From: Loktanella atrilutea
GTDB taxonomy: Bacteria; Pseudomonadota; Alphaproteobacteria; Rhodobacterales; Rhodobacteraceae
Length of the DNA: 64,000 nucleotides
Reading direction: 5' to 3'
NCBI RefSeq assembly: GCF_900128995.1
Contig: NZ_FQUE01000006.1
Span: 1 to 64,000, forward strand
Below, piece by piece: positions 17,209 through 25,631 of the stretch. The notes below the pieces were generated by a model. It had not been told where the DNA came from and searched no databases. It worked only from the letters and a program-made list of their open reading frames with translations. The stretch's first letter is position 1; each line of letters starts with the position of its first letter. A program made the translations under genes and the position numbers.

Positions 17209-18039
17209 CTATTTGACCGCGCCGAAGGTCAGGCCCCGGACGAGTTGTTTCTGGCTGAACCAGCCCATGACGAGGATCGGCGCAATGGCCATGATCGAGG
17301 CGGCGCTGAGCTTGGCGTAGAACAGCCCCTCCGGCGCCGAGAAGCTGGAGATGAATTTCGTCAGCGGGGCCGCGCTTACGGTGGTCAGGATGATGGTCCA
17401 GAACGCCTCGTTCCACGCGAGGATGATGTTGAGCAGGATGGTCGAGGCGATGCCGGGCACGGCCATCGGGGTCAGGACGTAGATGATCTCGTTGCGCAGG
17501 CTCGCGCCGTCCATCCGCGCGGCTTCGAGGATTTCGCCCGGGATTTCGCGGAAGTAGGTGTAGAGCATCCAGACGATGATCGGCAGGTTGATCAGCATCA
17601 GGATGACCACCAGCAGGATGCGGCTGTCCATGACGTTGAAATACTTGGCGATCAGGACCAGCGGATAGAGCACGCCGACGGCGGGCAGCATCTTGGTCGA
17701 GAGCATCCACATCAGCACGTCCTTGGTCCGCCTGCCCGGCACGAAGGCCATGGCCCAGGCGGCGGGGACGGCGATGATGATGCCCAGCAGGGTCGATCCC
17801 ACGGCGATGACGATGGAGTTCATCAGGGCCAGCGGGTAGTTCGAGCGGCCCAGCACGGCGGTGTAATTCTCTGTCGTCCAGTCGAAGAAGAACCAGACCG
17901 GCGGGTCGGCGATCGCCACCGCTTCGGCCTTGAAGCTGGTCAGGAAGGTCCAGAGGATCGGAAAGAAGATCAGCAGCCCGAAGAACCAGGCGAGGACCGT
18001 CCACATCATCTTTTTGCGGGGGGAGATTGCGCGTGCCAT
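17209..18039 (-). CDS. smoG: Polyol ABC transporter permease (MalG-like)
   Basis: A 276-residue inner-membrane permease with about six spans. The cytoplasmic coupling motif appears as EAARMDGAS (EAA loop) near residue 184, as in the MalG branch. It pairs with SmoF to form the pore. Start ATG 18039; the positively charged start [10 protein letters not shown] precedes the first membrane helix. It lies between smoF (12 nt upstream) and smoK, in the usual operon order. Confidence 0.92.
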   Translation of the reverse strand: MARAISPRKKMMWTVLAWFFGLLIFFPILWTFLTSFKAEAVAIADPPVWFFFDWTTENYTAVLGRSNYPLALMNSIVIAVGSTLLGIIIAVPAAWAMAFVPGRRTKDVLMWMLSTKMLPAVGVLYPLVLIAKYFNVMDSRILLVVILMLINLPIIVWMLYTYFREIPGEILEAARMDGASLRNEIIYVLTPMAVPGIASTILLNIILAWNEAFWTIILTTVSAAPLTKFISSFSAPEGLFYAKLSAASIMAIAPILVMGWFSQKQLVRGLTFGAVK

Positions 18040-18051
18040 GTCTGCGTCCCT

Positions 18052-18918
18052 TCAGGTGTCGAGGTTCTTGCCGACGATGCGCATCAGGAAGATCGCAACG
18101 ATGTTGGCGAGGATGACGGCGACGATGCCGCCCGCGCTGCCCAGGCCGATGTTCTGGCTTTCCAGCACGCGCTGGTAGACGAGGTAGGTCAGCGTGCGGG
18201 TACCGAAGGCGCCGTTGGTGGTGACGAAGATTTCCGCGAAGATCGACAGAAGAAAGATCGTCTGGATCAGGATGACCACGGTGATCGCGCGGGAAAGGTG
18301 CGGCAGGATGATGTACCAGAACCGGCTGTAGCCCGGCGCGCCGTCCATTTCGGCGGCTTCGAGTTGTTCGCTGGACAGCGACTGCACCGCGGTCAGCAGG
18401 ATCAGGGTCGAAAACGGCAGCCACTGCCACGCCACGATGACGATGATCGAGAAGAGCGGCGCCTGACTGAGGAAGTCGTAGGGCTGGGCGCCGAAGAACT
18501 TCCACAAATAGCTGAATAGCCCGTTGTCGGCGTTGAAGAACATGTTCTTCCAGACGAGTGCCGACACGGTGGGCATGACGAAGAAGGGCGCGATCACGAG
18601 AATGCGGACGATCCCCTGCCCGAACATCGGCTGGTCGAGCAGAAGCGCCAGCGCGATGCCGCCGCCGATGGTGATGACGAGGATGCCCGCGACCATCTGC
18701 AGCGTGACGATCACCGAACTGATGAAGCTGTCGGAGGTCAGAAAGGAGACGTAGTTGTCGAAGCCGATCCATGCGTCGAAGGTCGCCCGCAGCGGACGGT
18801 AGTCCGCGAAGGAGAAGTAGAGCGTCATGCACAGCGGCACCAGCATCCACACCAGCAGCACGAAGACGGCCGGTGCGATCATGATGCGTGCGGATGCCTT
18901 GGAATGTTCTGTCGCCAT
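18052..18918 (-). CDS. smoF: Polyol ABC transporter permease (MalF-like)
   Basis: A 288-residue inner-membrane permease with six predicted spans and the EAA loop [10 protein letters not shown] near residue 190. It forms the second half of the transport channel with SmoG. Start ATG 18918 follows GGGAGGAG (plus-strand CTCCTCCC just upstream). It lies 119 nt after the binding-protein gene, a gap that often holds a hairpin keeping binding-protein mRNA abundant; I see no perfect hairpin there beyond short GC-rich repeats. Confidence 0.92.
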   Translation of the reverse strand: MATEHSKASARIMIAPAVFVLLVWMLVPLCMTLYFSFADYRPLRATFDAWIGFDNYVSFLTSDSFISSVIVTLQMVAGILVITIGGGIALALLLDQPMFGQGIVRILVIAPFFVMPTVSALVWKNMFFNADNGLFSYLWKFFGAQPYDFLSQAPLFSIIVIVAWQWLPFSTLILLTAVQSLSSEQLEAAEMDGAPGYSRFWYIILPHLSRAITVVILIQTIFLLSIFAEIFVTTNGAFGTRTLTYLVYQRVLESQNIGLGSAGGIVAVILANIVAIFLMRIVGKNLDT

Positions 18919-19037
18919 GACCGGCTCCTCCCGTCAGGTGATCGGATGCTTGCGAAGATCGCCTGTGACCTGCGAAAGGACCCGGATGGTCTGACCGGGG
19001 GCAGGATGCCCTGCCCCCGGTCCGTGGTGCGCCGGGC

Positions 19038-20354
19038 TTAGTAGCCTGCGGCTTCCATTTCCTCGGACGTGATCGACTGGGCGTTTTCCAGCGCCTGCTC
19101 GGCGGTCTGGTTGCCGGCCAGCGCGTCAGAGAACTGCTGACCCACCTGGGTGCCGATGCCCGCGAATTCCGGGATCGCGACGAACTGCACGCCGGTGTAG
19201 GGCACTTCCTGCACGCTCGGGTTCTGCGGATCGGCAGAGTTGATGCTGTCGAGCGTCATCTTGGCGAAGGGGGCCGCATCCAGGTATTCCTGGTTCTCGT
19301 AAAGGGACTTGCGCGTGCCCGGGGGCACGTTGGCCCAGCCTTCTTCACCGGCGACCAGTTCCGTGTAGGACTGACCGGTGGCCCAGCTGATGAAGTCCTT
19401 GGACACGTCGACCTTCTTGGAGGACGACGGGATCGCCAGCGACCATGCCCAGAGCCAGTTGCCGCGCTTGCCCAGACCGTTGTCGGGGGCCAGCGCGAAA
19501 CCGACCTGATCGGCGACGGTGCTGTCGGTCGGGTTCGTCACGAAGGATGCGGCGACGGTCGCGTCGATCCACATGCCGCACTTGCCCTGCTGGAACAGTG
19601 TCAGGTTTTCGTTGAAGCCGTTGTTGGCGGCGCCGGCGGGGCCGGATTCCTCCATCATGCCGAGGTAGAAGTCGATGGTGTTCTTCCACTCTTCGCTGTC
19701 GAACTGGGGCTTCCAGTCCATGTCGAACCAGCGGGCGCCGAAGGAGTTGGACATGGCGGTCAGGAAGGCCATGTTCTCGCCCCAGCCGGCCTTGCCGCGG
19801 GCACAGATGCCGTTGATGTCGGCATCGCGGTCGGTCATCTTCTGCGCCGCTTCGCGGATGAAGTCCCAGGTGGGGGCCTCGGGCATTTCCAGCCCGGCCT
19901 TTTCCATCAGGTCCTTGCGGTACATGACCATCGAGGATTCACCGTAGAACGGCGCGGCATAGAGCGTGCCGTCGACGGTCAGGCCGCCGGCGATGGCGGG
20001 CAGCAGGTCGTCCTTGTTCCAGTCGTCGGACATGCCGTCCTCGAGAGAGGTCAGCCAGCCGTTCTTGCCCCAGATCGGCGCTTCGTAGGTACCGATGGTC
20101 ATGATGTCGTACTGGCCGCCACCGGTAGAGATGTCGGTGGTCACGTTCTGACGCAGCACGTTTTCTTCCAGCACGACCCAGTTGATGGTGTTGCCGGTTT
20201 CCTGCTCCCACTGGGGTGCAAGTTTCTGCATCCGCACCATGTCGCCGTTGTTCACGGTGGCGATAGTGATCTCTTCCGCCATGGCGGCAGAGGCGAGGCC
20301 GACGAGCAGGCCGAAGCCCACGGTCGTGCCGAGGATTGTCGTCTTCATATTCAT
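19038..20354 (-). CDS. smoE: Polyol ABC transporter periplasmic binding protein
   Basis: A 438-residue extracellular solute-binding protein of the family that feeds MalFGK-type importers. A signal peptide of about 24 residues ends in AMA before [13 protein letters not shown]. The long binding domain includes [18 protein letters not shown] and [13 protein letters not shown], typical of SmoE/polyol-binding proteins. ATG 20354 was chosen: GGGAGGG lies 6 nt upstream; ATG 20348 is possible, and an upstream in-frame extension would run through the promoter. It is the first gene of the operon and is preceded by a clear promoter with an overlapping operator candidate. Confidence 0.92.
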   Translation of the reverse strand: MNMKTTILGTTVGFGLLVGLASAAMAEEITIATVNNGDMVRMQKLAPQWEQETGNTINWVVLEENVLRQNVTTDISTGGGQYDIMTIGTYEAPIWGKNGWLTSLEDGMSDDWNKDDLLPAIAGGLTVDGTLYAAPFYGESSMVMYRKDLMEKAGLEMPEAPTWDFIREAAQKMTDRDADINGICARGKAGWGENMAFLTAMSNSFGARWFDMDWKPQFDSEEWKNTIDFYLGMMEESGPAGAANNGFNENLTLFQQGKCGMWIDATVAASFVTNPTDSTVADQVGFALAPDNGLGKRGNWLWAWSLAIPSSSKKVDVSKDFISWATGQSYTELVAGEEGWANVPPGTRKSLYENQEYLDAAPFAKMTLDSINSADPQNPSVQEVPYTGVQFVAIPEFAGIGTQVGQQFSDALAGNQTAEQALENAQSITSEEMEAAGY

Positions 20355-20373
20355 TGAAAGCCCTCCCAAGCCT

Positions 20374-20416
20374 TTTACACGCGTCAAGTCTAGGCGGAGC
20401 GTTCGCCCCCGGTCAA
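20374..20416 (-). promoter_or_regulatory. smo operon promoter with LacI-type operator
   Basis: On the minus strand TTGACC (20411-20416) and TAGACT (20387-20392) are spaced by 18 nt, a good sigma-70 promoter. The 14-mer TTTACACGCGTCAA (plus strand, 20374-20387) with arms TTTAC/GTCAA covers the expected start point, ideal for repression by the adjacent LacI-family protein. Confidence 0.5.
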
Positions 20417-20463
20417 CACAAAATTTCGATAATCCTTGCCGCAGCGCAGCAATCGATCATCGC

Positions 20464-21501
20464 TCACGCAGAACTTCGGATCTTCATCACCCCGTCCATC
20501 AGCTTTACGATCTGATTTCCGGTCTGATTTTCCGCGCGCAACTTTTCCTGCAACCGGTCCACGGCGGCCTGTCCGATGGCATCGACATCCTGCGCGACGG
20601 TGGTCAGCGGCGGGCTGGTGAAGGGGCACAGGGGGTAGTCGTCGTGGCCGGCGATTCGCAGGCCGCCCCGGCGCAGGGCACCCGGTTCCAGCCCGTGCTG
20701 CGCCGCCGCGCGCAACGCGCCGATGGCGACACGGTCGTTGACGCAGAGCACGGTGCTGTCAAGCAGCGCGCCGCGGGCGAAGTGGTCGGACATCACCGCC
20801 AGACCATGCGATTCGAAGTAGGCACCGGGGGCCGTCATCTCGGTCCCGATGACGACGGGTTCGAGGTCGCGTTCGATCATCCGGGCGATATAGGCATTCT
20901 CGCGCTCGACCGCGTTGAAGTTCACCCGCGGCATGGCGAGGAATACCGGCGGGCTGCCGACCCGGCACAGGTAATCGACCATCATGCTGGTGCTTTGCTT
21001 ATGATCGGTACCGACGAAATCGACGCCTGTCAGCAGCTTGGGGCGGGAATCGAACAGGACGAAGGGCATGCGGGCGTTCAGCCTTTCGTAGACGTGCAGG
21101 TCGCTGTGGTTGCCCAAGGGGGCCACGATCGCGCCGTCGACGTTCATCGACAGGAAGGTCTCTGCCGCGCGGGCCTCGATCTCCGGGTCGGAATGGGAGC
21201 ACTGGCTGATGACAGTGTACCCCGCCGCCATCGCCGCGCGTTCGATCGATTCGAGCAGGCGGGTGAAGAAGAGGTCGTTGAGATAGGGTATGATGACGCC
21301 GATCATGCCGGTCGTCTTGCGGTTCATCCGGGTCGCGAAGAAGTTCGGCGTATAGTCCACCCGGTCCAGCCCGGTGCGAATCCGCTCGACCGAGGAACGG
21401 CTGACCTTGGTCGGGTCCTGAAAGTAGCGCGACAGCGTGGGACGCGAGACGCCGATGGCGGCGGAGAGCTCCTCCATGGTGTGGATTTTCGGCTTCGGCA
21501 T
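20464..21501 (-). CDS. LacI family transcriptional regulator of the polyol operon
   Basis: A 345-residue repressor. The LacI-type helix-turn-helix is at residues 9-30 (MEELSAAIGVSRPTLSRYF), followed by the hinge helix (TPNFFATRMNRKTTGMIG) and a periplasmic-binding-protein-like sensor domain from about residue 64. The alanine-rich HTH is typical of the family members that control ABC sugar operons in Rhodobacterales. It lies immediately upstream of smoE on the same strand with a 109-nt gap carrying its likely operator; a related 14-mer lies upstream of its own start at 21576, which would allow autoregulation. The effector is probably a hexitol. Confidence 0.9.
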   Translation of the reverse strand: MPKPKIHTMEELSAAIGVSRPTLSRYFQDPTKVSRSSVERIRTGLDRVDYTPNFFATRMNRKTTGMIGVIIPYLNDLFFTRLLESIERAAMAAGYTVISQCSHSDPEIEARAAETFLSMNVDGAIVAPLGNHSDLHVYERLNARMPFVLFDSRPKLLTGVDFVGTDHKQSTSMMVDYLCRVGSPPVFLAMPRVNFNAVERENAYIARMIERDLEPVVIGTEMTAPGAYFESHGLAVMSDHFARGALLDSTVLCVNDRVAIGALRAAAQHGLEPGALRRGGLRIAGHDDYPLCPFTSPPLTTVAQDVDAIGQAAVDRLQEKLRAENQTGNQIVKLMDGVMKIRSSA

Positions 21502-21575
21502 GGGTCTGATCCTTTGCAGATCGGCTCTGCCGGAAAAGGGTATGACAAAAATGCGGCGCTGTAAGCCGTCAATTC

Positions 21576-21589
21576 TTTACATCGGTAAA
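21576..21589. promoter_or_regulatory. Second LacI-type operator candidate
   Basis: TTTACATCGGTAAA has perfect 5-nt arms TTTAC/GTAAA and shares 10 of 14 positions with the 14-mer at the smoE promoter. It lies 75 nt before the lacI start, in the divergent region shared with dctQ. Confidence 0.42.
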
Positions 21590-21723
21590 TTATTTTGACC
21601 GCGGGACTGGACGGGGCGGGAACCTCTGCCACAGGCGCCGACCGGCTGCGGTCCCGCGGGCCGCAACGGTTGACGGCACCATGGCAAGCCTTAAAGAAGG
21701 ACTGGCATCCGCGCAGACCGGCC

Positions 21724-21741
21724 CACCGGTCCGGACCGGTG
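21724..21741. promoter_or_regulatory. 18-nt perfect palindrome before dctQ
   Basis: CACCGGTCCGGACCGGTG is a perfect 18-nt palindrome lying 5 nt before the GGGGAGGA ribosome binding site of dctQ. A weak promoter TTGACG (21670-21675)/TAAAGA (21692-21697) would place it in the mRNA leader. It could be an operator or a leader hairpin. Confidence 0.45.
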
Positions 21742-21763
21742 CGTTGGGGAGGACGGCAGGACA

Positions 21764-22351
21764 GTGTTACGTAGTCTGAGTTTCGTGGCGGCCGCGATCA
21801 GCCGGCTGAACTGGGCGATCGGCCAGACGTTTTCATGGCTGAGCCTTGGCATCGTGCTGGTCTGCTTCACCGTCGTGGTGCTGCGCTATGTCTTCGCCAC
21901 GAGCTTCCTCTGGTTGCAGGATCTGTATATCTGGCTGAATGGCGCGATGTTCATGGCAGTCGCAGGCTTTGCCCTGCTGCGTGACGATCATGTGCGCGTC
22001 GACATCTTCTATCGCCCCGCCCGGATGCGGACACGCGCCGCCGTCGACCTGCTGGGCGTGCTGGTCTTCCTGCTGCCATTCTGCTGGATCGTGCTGGTCT
22101 ACTCCCTGCCCTTCGTGCAGCGGGCGTGGTCGTACCACGAGGCCTCGGCCAACGTGGGCGGGATGCCGGGGCTTTATATCCTCAAGACCTTCATCATCGG
22201 CTTTGCCGTGCTGCTGGCGCTGCAGGGCATCGCCATGCTGTGCCGGTCGGTGCTGGTGCTGGCGGGGCGTCCCGAACTGGTGCCAGCGATGATGGCCTAT
22301 CCCGTCAAGGCCGCCGATGCCGAGGCACAAGCGATCGAAGGACTGCACTGA
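21764..22351 (+). CDS. dctQ: TRAP transporter small permease (DctQ-type)
   Basis: A 195-residue membrane protein with four spans, the small subunit of a TRAP transporter. Typical features: LSLGIVLVCFTVVVLRYVF in the first span, a WLQDLYIWLNG stretch, and the charged loop RDDHVRVDIFY. The start is a GTG at 21764, with GGGGAGGA about 10 nt upstream. The TGA overlaps the ATG of the large permease by one base. The binding-protein gene is not upstream as usual but lies downstream on the opposite strand. Confidence 0.9.
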   Translation: MLRSLSFVAAAISRLNWAIGQTFSWLSLGIVLVCFTVVVLRYVFATSFLWLQDLYIWLNGAMFMAVAGFALLRDDHVRVDIFYRPARMRTRAAVDLLGVLVFLLPFCWIVLVYSLPFVQRAWSYHEASANVGGMPGLYILKTFIIGFAVLLALQGIAMLCRSVLVLAGRPELVPAMMAYPVKAADAEAQAIEGLH

Positions 22352-23742
22352 TGGATCCGGTCACACTGGGCGAGACGCTCGCCGGTCTCATGTTCTTCGG
22401 CATCATCGGCTTCCTGCTGCTGGGCTTTCCGGTCGCCTTCTCGCTGGCCGGGGTCAGCCTTGGCTTCGGCACGCTGGGCTGGGCGCTGGGCGTGTTCGAT
22501 CCGTCGAATTTCGGGTCTCTGCCGAACCGCTATATCGGGTTCATGACCAACGAGGTGCTGGTGGCGGTGCCGCTCTTCATCTTCATGGGGGTGATGCTGG
22601 AGCGATCACAGATCGCGGAGCAGCTGCTGCTGACGATGGGCAAGCTGTTCGGCAACCTGCGCGGCGGTCTGGGGATTTCGGTCATCCTCGTCGGCGCGAT
22701 GCTGGCGGCCTCCACCGGGGTCGTGGGGGCGACGGTGGTCACGATGGGCCTGATTTCCCTGCCGGCGATGCTGCGGGCGGGCTATGATCCCAAGATCGCG
22801 ACGGGGGTGATCTGCGCCTCGGGCACCCTGGGGCAGATCATTCCGCCTTCGACCGTGCTGATCTTCATGGGGGACATGCTGTCTGGCATCAATTCGCAGG
22901 TCCAGATGGCCAAGGGCAACTTTGCCCCGGTGCCGGTGTCCGTGGGCGATCTGTTCGCGGGCGCAATCCTGCCGGGGCTGCTGCTGGTGGGCCTCTACCT
23001 CGGCTATACGATCTTCAAGGCAGTGGTCGATCCGCAGTCCCTGCCCGCCACGCCGGTCAGCCCGGAGGAGCGCGCGACGCTGGGCCGCGACATCATGGTG
23101 GCACTGGTGCCGCCCCTGTTGCTGATCATGGCGGTGCTGGGGTCGATTCTGGGCGGAATCGCCACGCCGACGGAAGCCGCCTCGGTCGGGGCGGTCGGCG
23201 CGATGATCCTTGCCGCCCTGCGCTGGCGGCTGTCGTTCTCGATCCTGCGGCAGACGGTGATCAGCACGGCGACGATCACCTCGATGGTCTTCGTGATCCT
23301 GCTGGGCGCGTCGGTGTTTTCCGTCGTGTTCCGGCTGATGGGCGGCGACAACCTGGTGCACGAGTTCCTGTCGACACTGCCGGGCGGCACGCTGGCCGCG
23401 GTCGCGGTCGTCATGGCGATCATGTTCCTGCTGGGGTTCATCCTCGACACCTTCGAGATCATCTTCATCGTGATCCCGATCACGGCACCCGTGCTGCTGG
23501 CGCTGGACGTGGACCCGGTCTGGCTTGGTGTGCTGGTCGGCGTGAACCTGCAGACGTCCTTTCTGACGCCGCCCTTCGGCTTTGCGCTGTTCTACCTGCG
23601 CGGGGTGGCGCCCGCCGACCTGCCGACCTCTGCCATCTACAAGGGGATCATCCCTTTCGTGATCCTGCAGATCATCGCGATCGCGATCCTGTTCGCGTTC
23701 CCCGGCATCGTGACCTGGCTGCCGCGGCTGATCGCGGGGTGA
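22351..23742 (+). CDS. dctM: TRAP transporter large permease (DctM-type)
   Basis: A 463-residue integral membrane protein, the ion-coupled translocation subunit of a TRAP system, with about 12 hydrophobic segments. Family hallmarks include SLGFGTLGW, the conserved PLFIFMGVMLERS, GGLGISVILVGAMLAASTGVVGATVVTMG and GQIIPPSTVLIFMGD. The start ATG 22351 overlaps the dctQ stop (TGATG); a longer in-frame extension inside dctQ is not used. The length and motifs fit the clade that works with TakP-like binding proteins for 2-oxo acids or other carboxylates. Confidence 0.93.
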   Translation: MDPVTLGETLAGLMFFGIIGFLLLGFPVAFSLAGVSLGFGTLGWALGVFDPSNFGSLPNRYIGFMTNEVLVAVPLFIFMGVMLERSQIAEQLLLTMGKLFGNLRGGLGISVILVGAMLAASTGVVGATVVTMGLISLPAMLRAGYDPKIATGVICASGTLGQIIPPSTVLIFMGDMLSGINSQVQMAKGNFAPVPVSVGDLFAGAILPGLLLVGLYLGYTIFKAVVDPQSLPATPVSPEERATLGRDIMVALVPPLLLIMAVLGSILGGIATPTEAASVGAVGAMILAALRWRLSFSILRQTVISTATITSMVFVILLGASVFSVVFRLMGGDNLVHEFLSTLPGGTLAAVAVVMAIMFLLGFILDTFEIIFIVIPITAPVLLALDVDPVWLGVLVGVNLQTSFLTPPFGFALFYLRGVAPADLPTSAIYKGIIPFVILQIIAIAILFAFPGIVTWLPRLIAG

Positions 23743-23778
23743 ATGGTGTCGGACCGGCGGGTGCCGGTCCGATCCGCC

Positions 23779-23829
23779 GGGGGGCCAGCCCCCCGGACCC
23801 CCCGAGGTATTTTCGACGAGAAGAAGGGG
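23779..23829 (+). repeat. Intergenic mosaic repeat, copy a
   Basis: GGGGGGCCAGCCCCCC (23779-23794) is followed by a C-run and GAGGTATTTTCG then a purine-rich AAGAAG tail. The same modules recur at 50034-50119 in the opposite orientation. Confidence 0.55.
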
Positions 23830-23853
23830 GACCGCGTCCGGCACGGCAGACGA

Positions 23854-23884
23854 AAAAGGCCCGGACGGGATGTCCGGGCCTTTT
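23854..23884. terminator. Bidirectional rho-independent terminator
   Basis: AAAAGGCCCGGAC (23854-23866) pairs perfectly with GTCCGGGCCTTTT (23872-23884) around a 5-nt loop. A-tract and T-tract flank the GC stem, so it works for dctM on the plus strand and the binding-protein gene on the minus strand. Confidence 0.88.
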
Positions 23885-23907
23885 GCATCTTGCGCAGGCG
23901 GTAAGCC

Positions 23908-24993
23908 TCAGAGGGTGAGGTACTTTTCGCGCGCCTGGACGAAGGGAGCGTCGATTTCCTGGGTGCGGGTGCGCAGGATCTTGAGCGACTCGACGAAGCT
24001 TTCCGCCGTCTTCTTGACCATGGCGTCGCCGTTGTCGCGCAGGTCGGTCAGGACCTCCATCGAGGCCTTGGCGCCGGCTTCGAGGATGCTGTCGGGGAAC
24101 TGGTGAACCATGACGCCGTGGTCGTTGACCAGCGTCTGCAGCGCGCGCGGGTCGTTGGCGACGAAGTCGGCGGCGACCATGTCGTATTCCGCCTGGGAGC
24201 AGTCCCGCACGATGGCCTGCAGATCCTCGGGCAGGGCCTGATACTTCGCCTTGTCGACGACGAGTTCCGTGGCGAGGCCCGGTTCCACGAAGCTGGGGAA
24301 GTAGTAGTTCTTGCAGACCTGATAGAAGCCCAGGGCGAGGTCGTTGTAGGGGCCGACGAATTCGGCGGTGTCAAGCGTGCCTGACTGCAGCGCCTGGAAG
24401 ATCTCTCCTGCCGCCATGTTGGTCACGGTGGCGCCGAGCTTTTCCCAGACCTGGCCGCCGAGGCCGGGCGTGCGGAAGCGCAGGCCGTTGATATCCTCGA
24501 CACCGGTCAGTTCGTTCTTGAACCAGCCGCCGGCCTGCGTGCCGGTGTTGCCGGACAGGAAGCCCTGCACGCCGAACTGGTCGTAGACTTCGTCCCAGAT
24601 CTCTTGCCCGCCCATGAAGCGGACCCAGGCGCCGAGTTCCTGCGTCGTCATGCCGTAGGGCACGCCGGTGAAGAACGACAGTGCCGCGGACTTGTTCTGC
24701 CAGTAGTAGGCGGCGCCGTGCGACATCTCTGCGGTGCCGTCGATGACGGCATCGAGGGACTGCAGCGGCGGCACCATTTCACCGGCGGAGTAGACCTGCA
24801 CGGTCAGGCGGCCGCCGGAGGCGGCGGTGATGCGGTCGGCCAGACGCTGGGCGCCGACGCCGAGGCCGGGGAAGTTCTTGGGCCATGTGGTGACCATGCG
24901 CCAGGTCGTGTTGCCTTGGGCGACGGCGGGTGCGGCGAGGGCCGTGGCGGTGGCGCCGAGCGCGCCGGTGCGGATGAATGAACGACGATCCAT
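23908..24993 (-). CDS. TRAP transporter substrate-binding protein (DctP family, TakP-like)
   Basis: A 361-residue periplasmic binding protein. A twin-arginine-type signal (MDRRSFIRTGALGATATALA, cleavage near AVAQ) leads to the mature WRMVTTWPKNFPG. The family features GNTGTQAGGWFKNEL and LDTAEFVGPYNDLALGFYQ closely follow R. sphaeroides TakP, which binds 2-oxo acids, so a carboxylate substrate is likely. ATG 24993 was chosen because AGGAGG lies just upstream. It is convergent with dctQM, separated by a strong terminator, so it is made from its own promoter. A broken LysR gene lies upstream. Confidence 0.9.
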   Translation of the reverse strand: MDRRSFIRTGALGATATALAAPAVAQGNTTWRMVTTWPKNFPGLGVGAQRLADRITAASGGRLTVQVYSAGEMVPPLQSLDAVIDGTAEMSHGAAYYWQNKSAALSFFTGVPYGMTTQELGAWVRFMGGQEIWDEVYDQFGVQGFLSGNTGTQAGGWFKNELTGVEDINGLRFRTPGLGGQVWEKLGATVTNMAAGEIFQALQSGTLDTAEFVGPYNDLALGFYQVCKNYYFPSFVEPGLATELVVDKAKYQALPEDLQAIVRDCSQAEYDMVAADFVANDPRALQTLVNDHGVMVHQFPDSILEAGAKASMEVLTDLRDNGDAMVKKTAESFVESLKILRTRTQEIDAPFVQAREKYLTL

Positions 24994-25140
24994 TGTGTAA
25001 CCTCCTGTGACAATGATCACGGGGCCGCCGGGTTCTGGCACGCCCTTGACGCGCAGTCAAAGCAGGCAGCGTGCGCCTTGTCCACCGTCCAGCGCCCGGA
25101 TCGGTGCAAAAACGGACGGATGGGGCGGTGCGGCGGCGGT

Positions 25141-25547
25141 CGGGTGCTGCGGGTGGTGACCGGTGTCCTCGGTGACGCTGAGTTCGGTCCTTCGATAGGC
25201 GCGGCGGACGCGGGCCAGCGGGTTGGACAGGACAAAGCCCGCGACCAGCGGGGCGACGCCGGGGATCAGGCGATTGGGGGTCTGCTCGCCAGATCGGAAG
25301 GCGTGGCGGCGGTGGCGACGTCGGTCCGTATCAGGTGGGCATGGCGCAGGAAGGCAGAGCCGCGGTGCGTCAGGGTGATGCCGCGGGCGCGGCGGTCGAA
25401 AAGGGCGACGTCGGGGTCGCGTTCCAGCAGCTGGATCGCCTCTGGCACCGAGGATCGAGGGATCGACAGCGCCTTTGCCGCGCGCGAGATGGACCCCAGT
25501 TCTGCCGCGGCGACGAAGACCTGAAGCTGGCGGAAGGTGAAGACCAT
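25141..25547 (-). pseudogene. LysR-type regulator, truncated and frameshifted
   Basis: The 93-codon open frame 25266-25547 encodes a good LysR helix-turn-helix (TFRQLQVFVAAAELGSISRA and ALFDRRARGITLTHRGSAFL) but ends shortly after residue 80. In another frame of the same strand, 25141-25260 encodes a piece resembling the start of a LysR effector domain (PLARVRRAYRRTELSVTEDT). The remaining effector domain (about 200 residues) is absent. I read this as a decayed regulator of the adjacent TRAP binding-protein gene, damaged by an internal deletion/frameshift and loss of the 3' half. The HTH fragment could still be translated. Confidence 0.6.
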
Positions 25548-25631
25548 GGCGCGGTCCGGCCTTTGGGCGGGCGTGAGTCCTGCATCGGTCAGGCCGGTGC
25601 CCGATCAAGCCCGGATCGTGCCGCACGTGGC

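Noticed and set aside
17198-18850. N-terminal extension of the smoK frame through smoG and smoF
   Set aside because: The frame is open but out of register with both permeases, which have clear membrane and EAA motifs. The ATPase begins normally at 17197.
21681-21779. 32-codon leader peptide frame before dctQ
   Set aside because: No ribosome binding site, overlaps the dctQ start, and its ATG lies upstream of the likely transcription start.
25266-25547. The LysR fragment as an intact small regulator
   Set aside because: The reading frame leaves the LysR pattern after about 80 residues, and a piece of effector domain lies in another frame downstream. Decay is the simpler reading.
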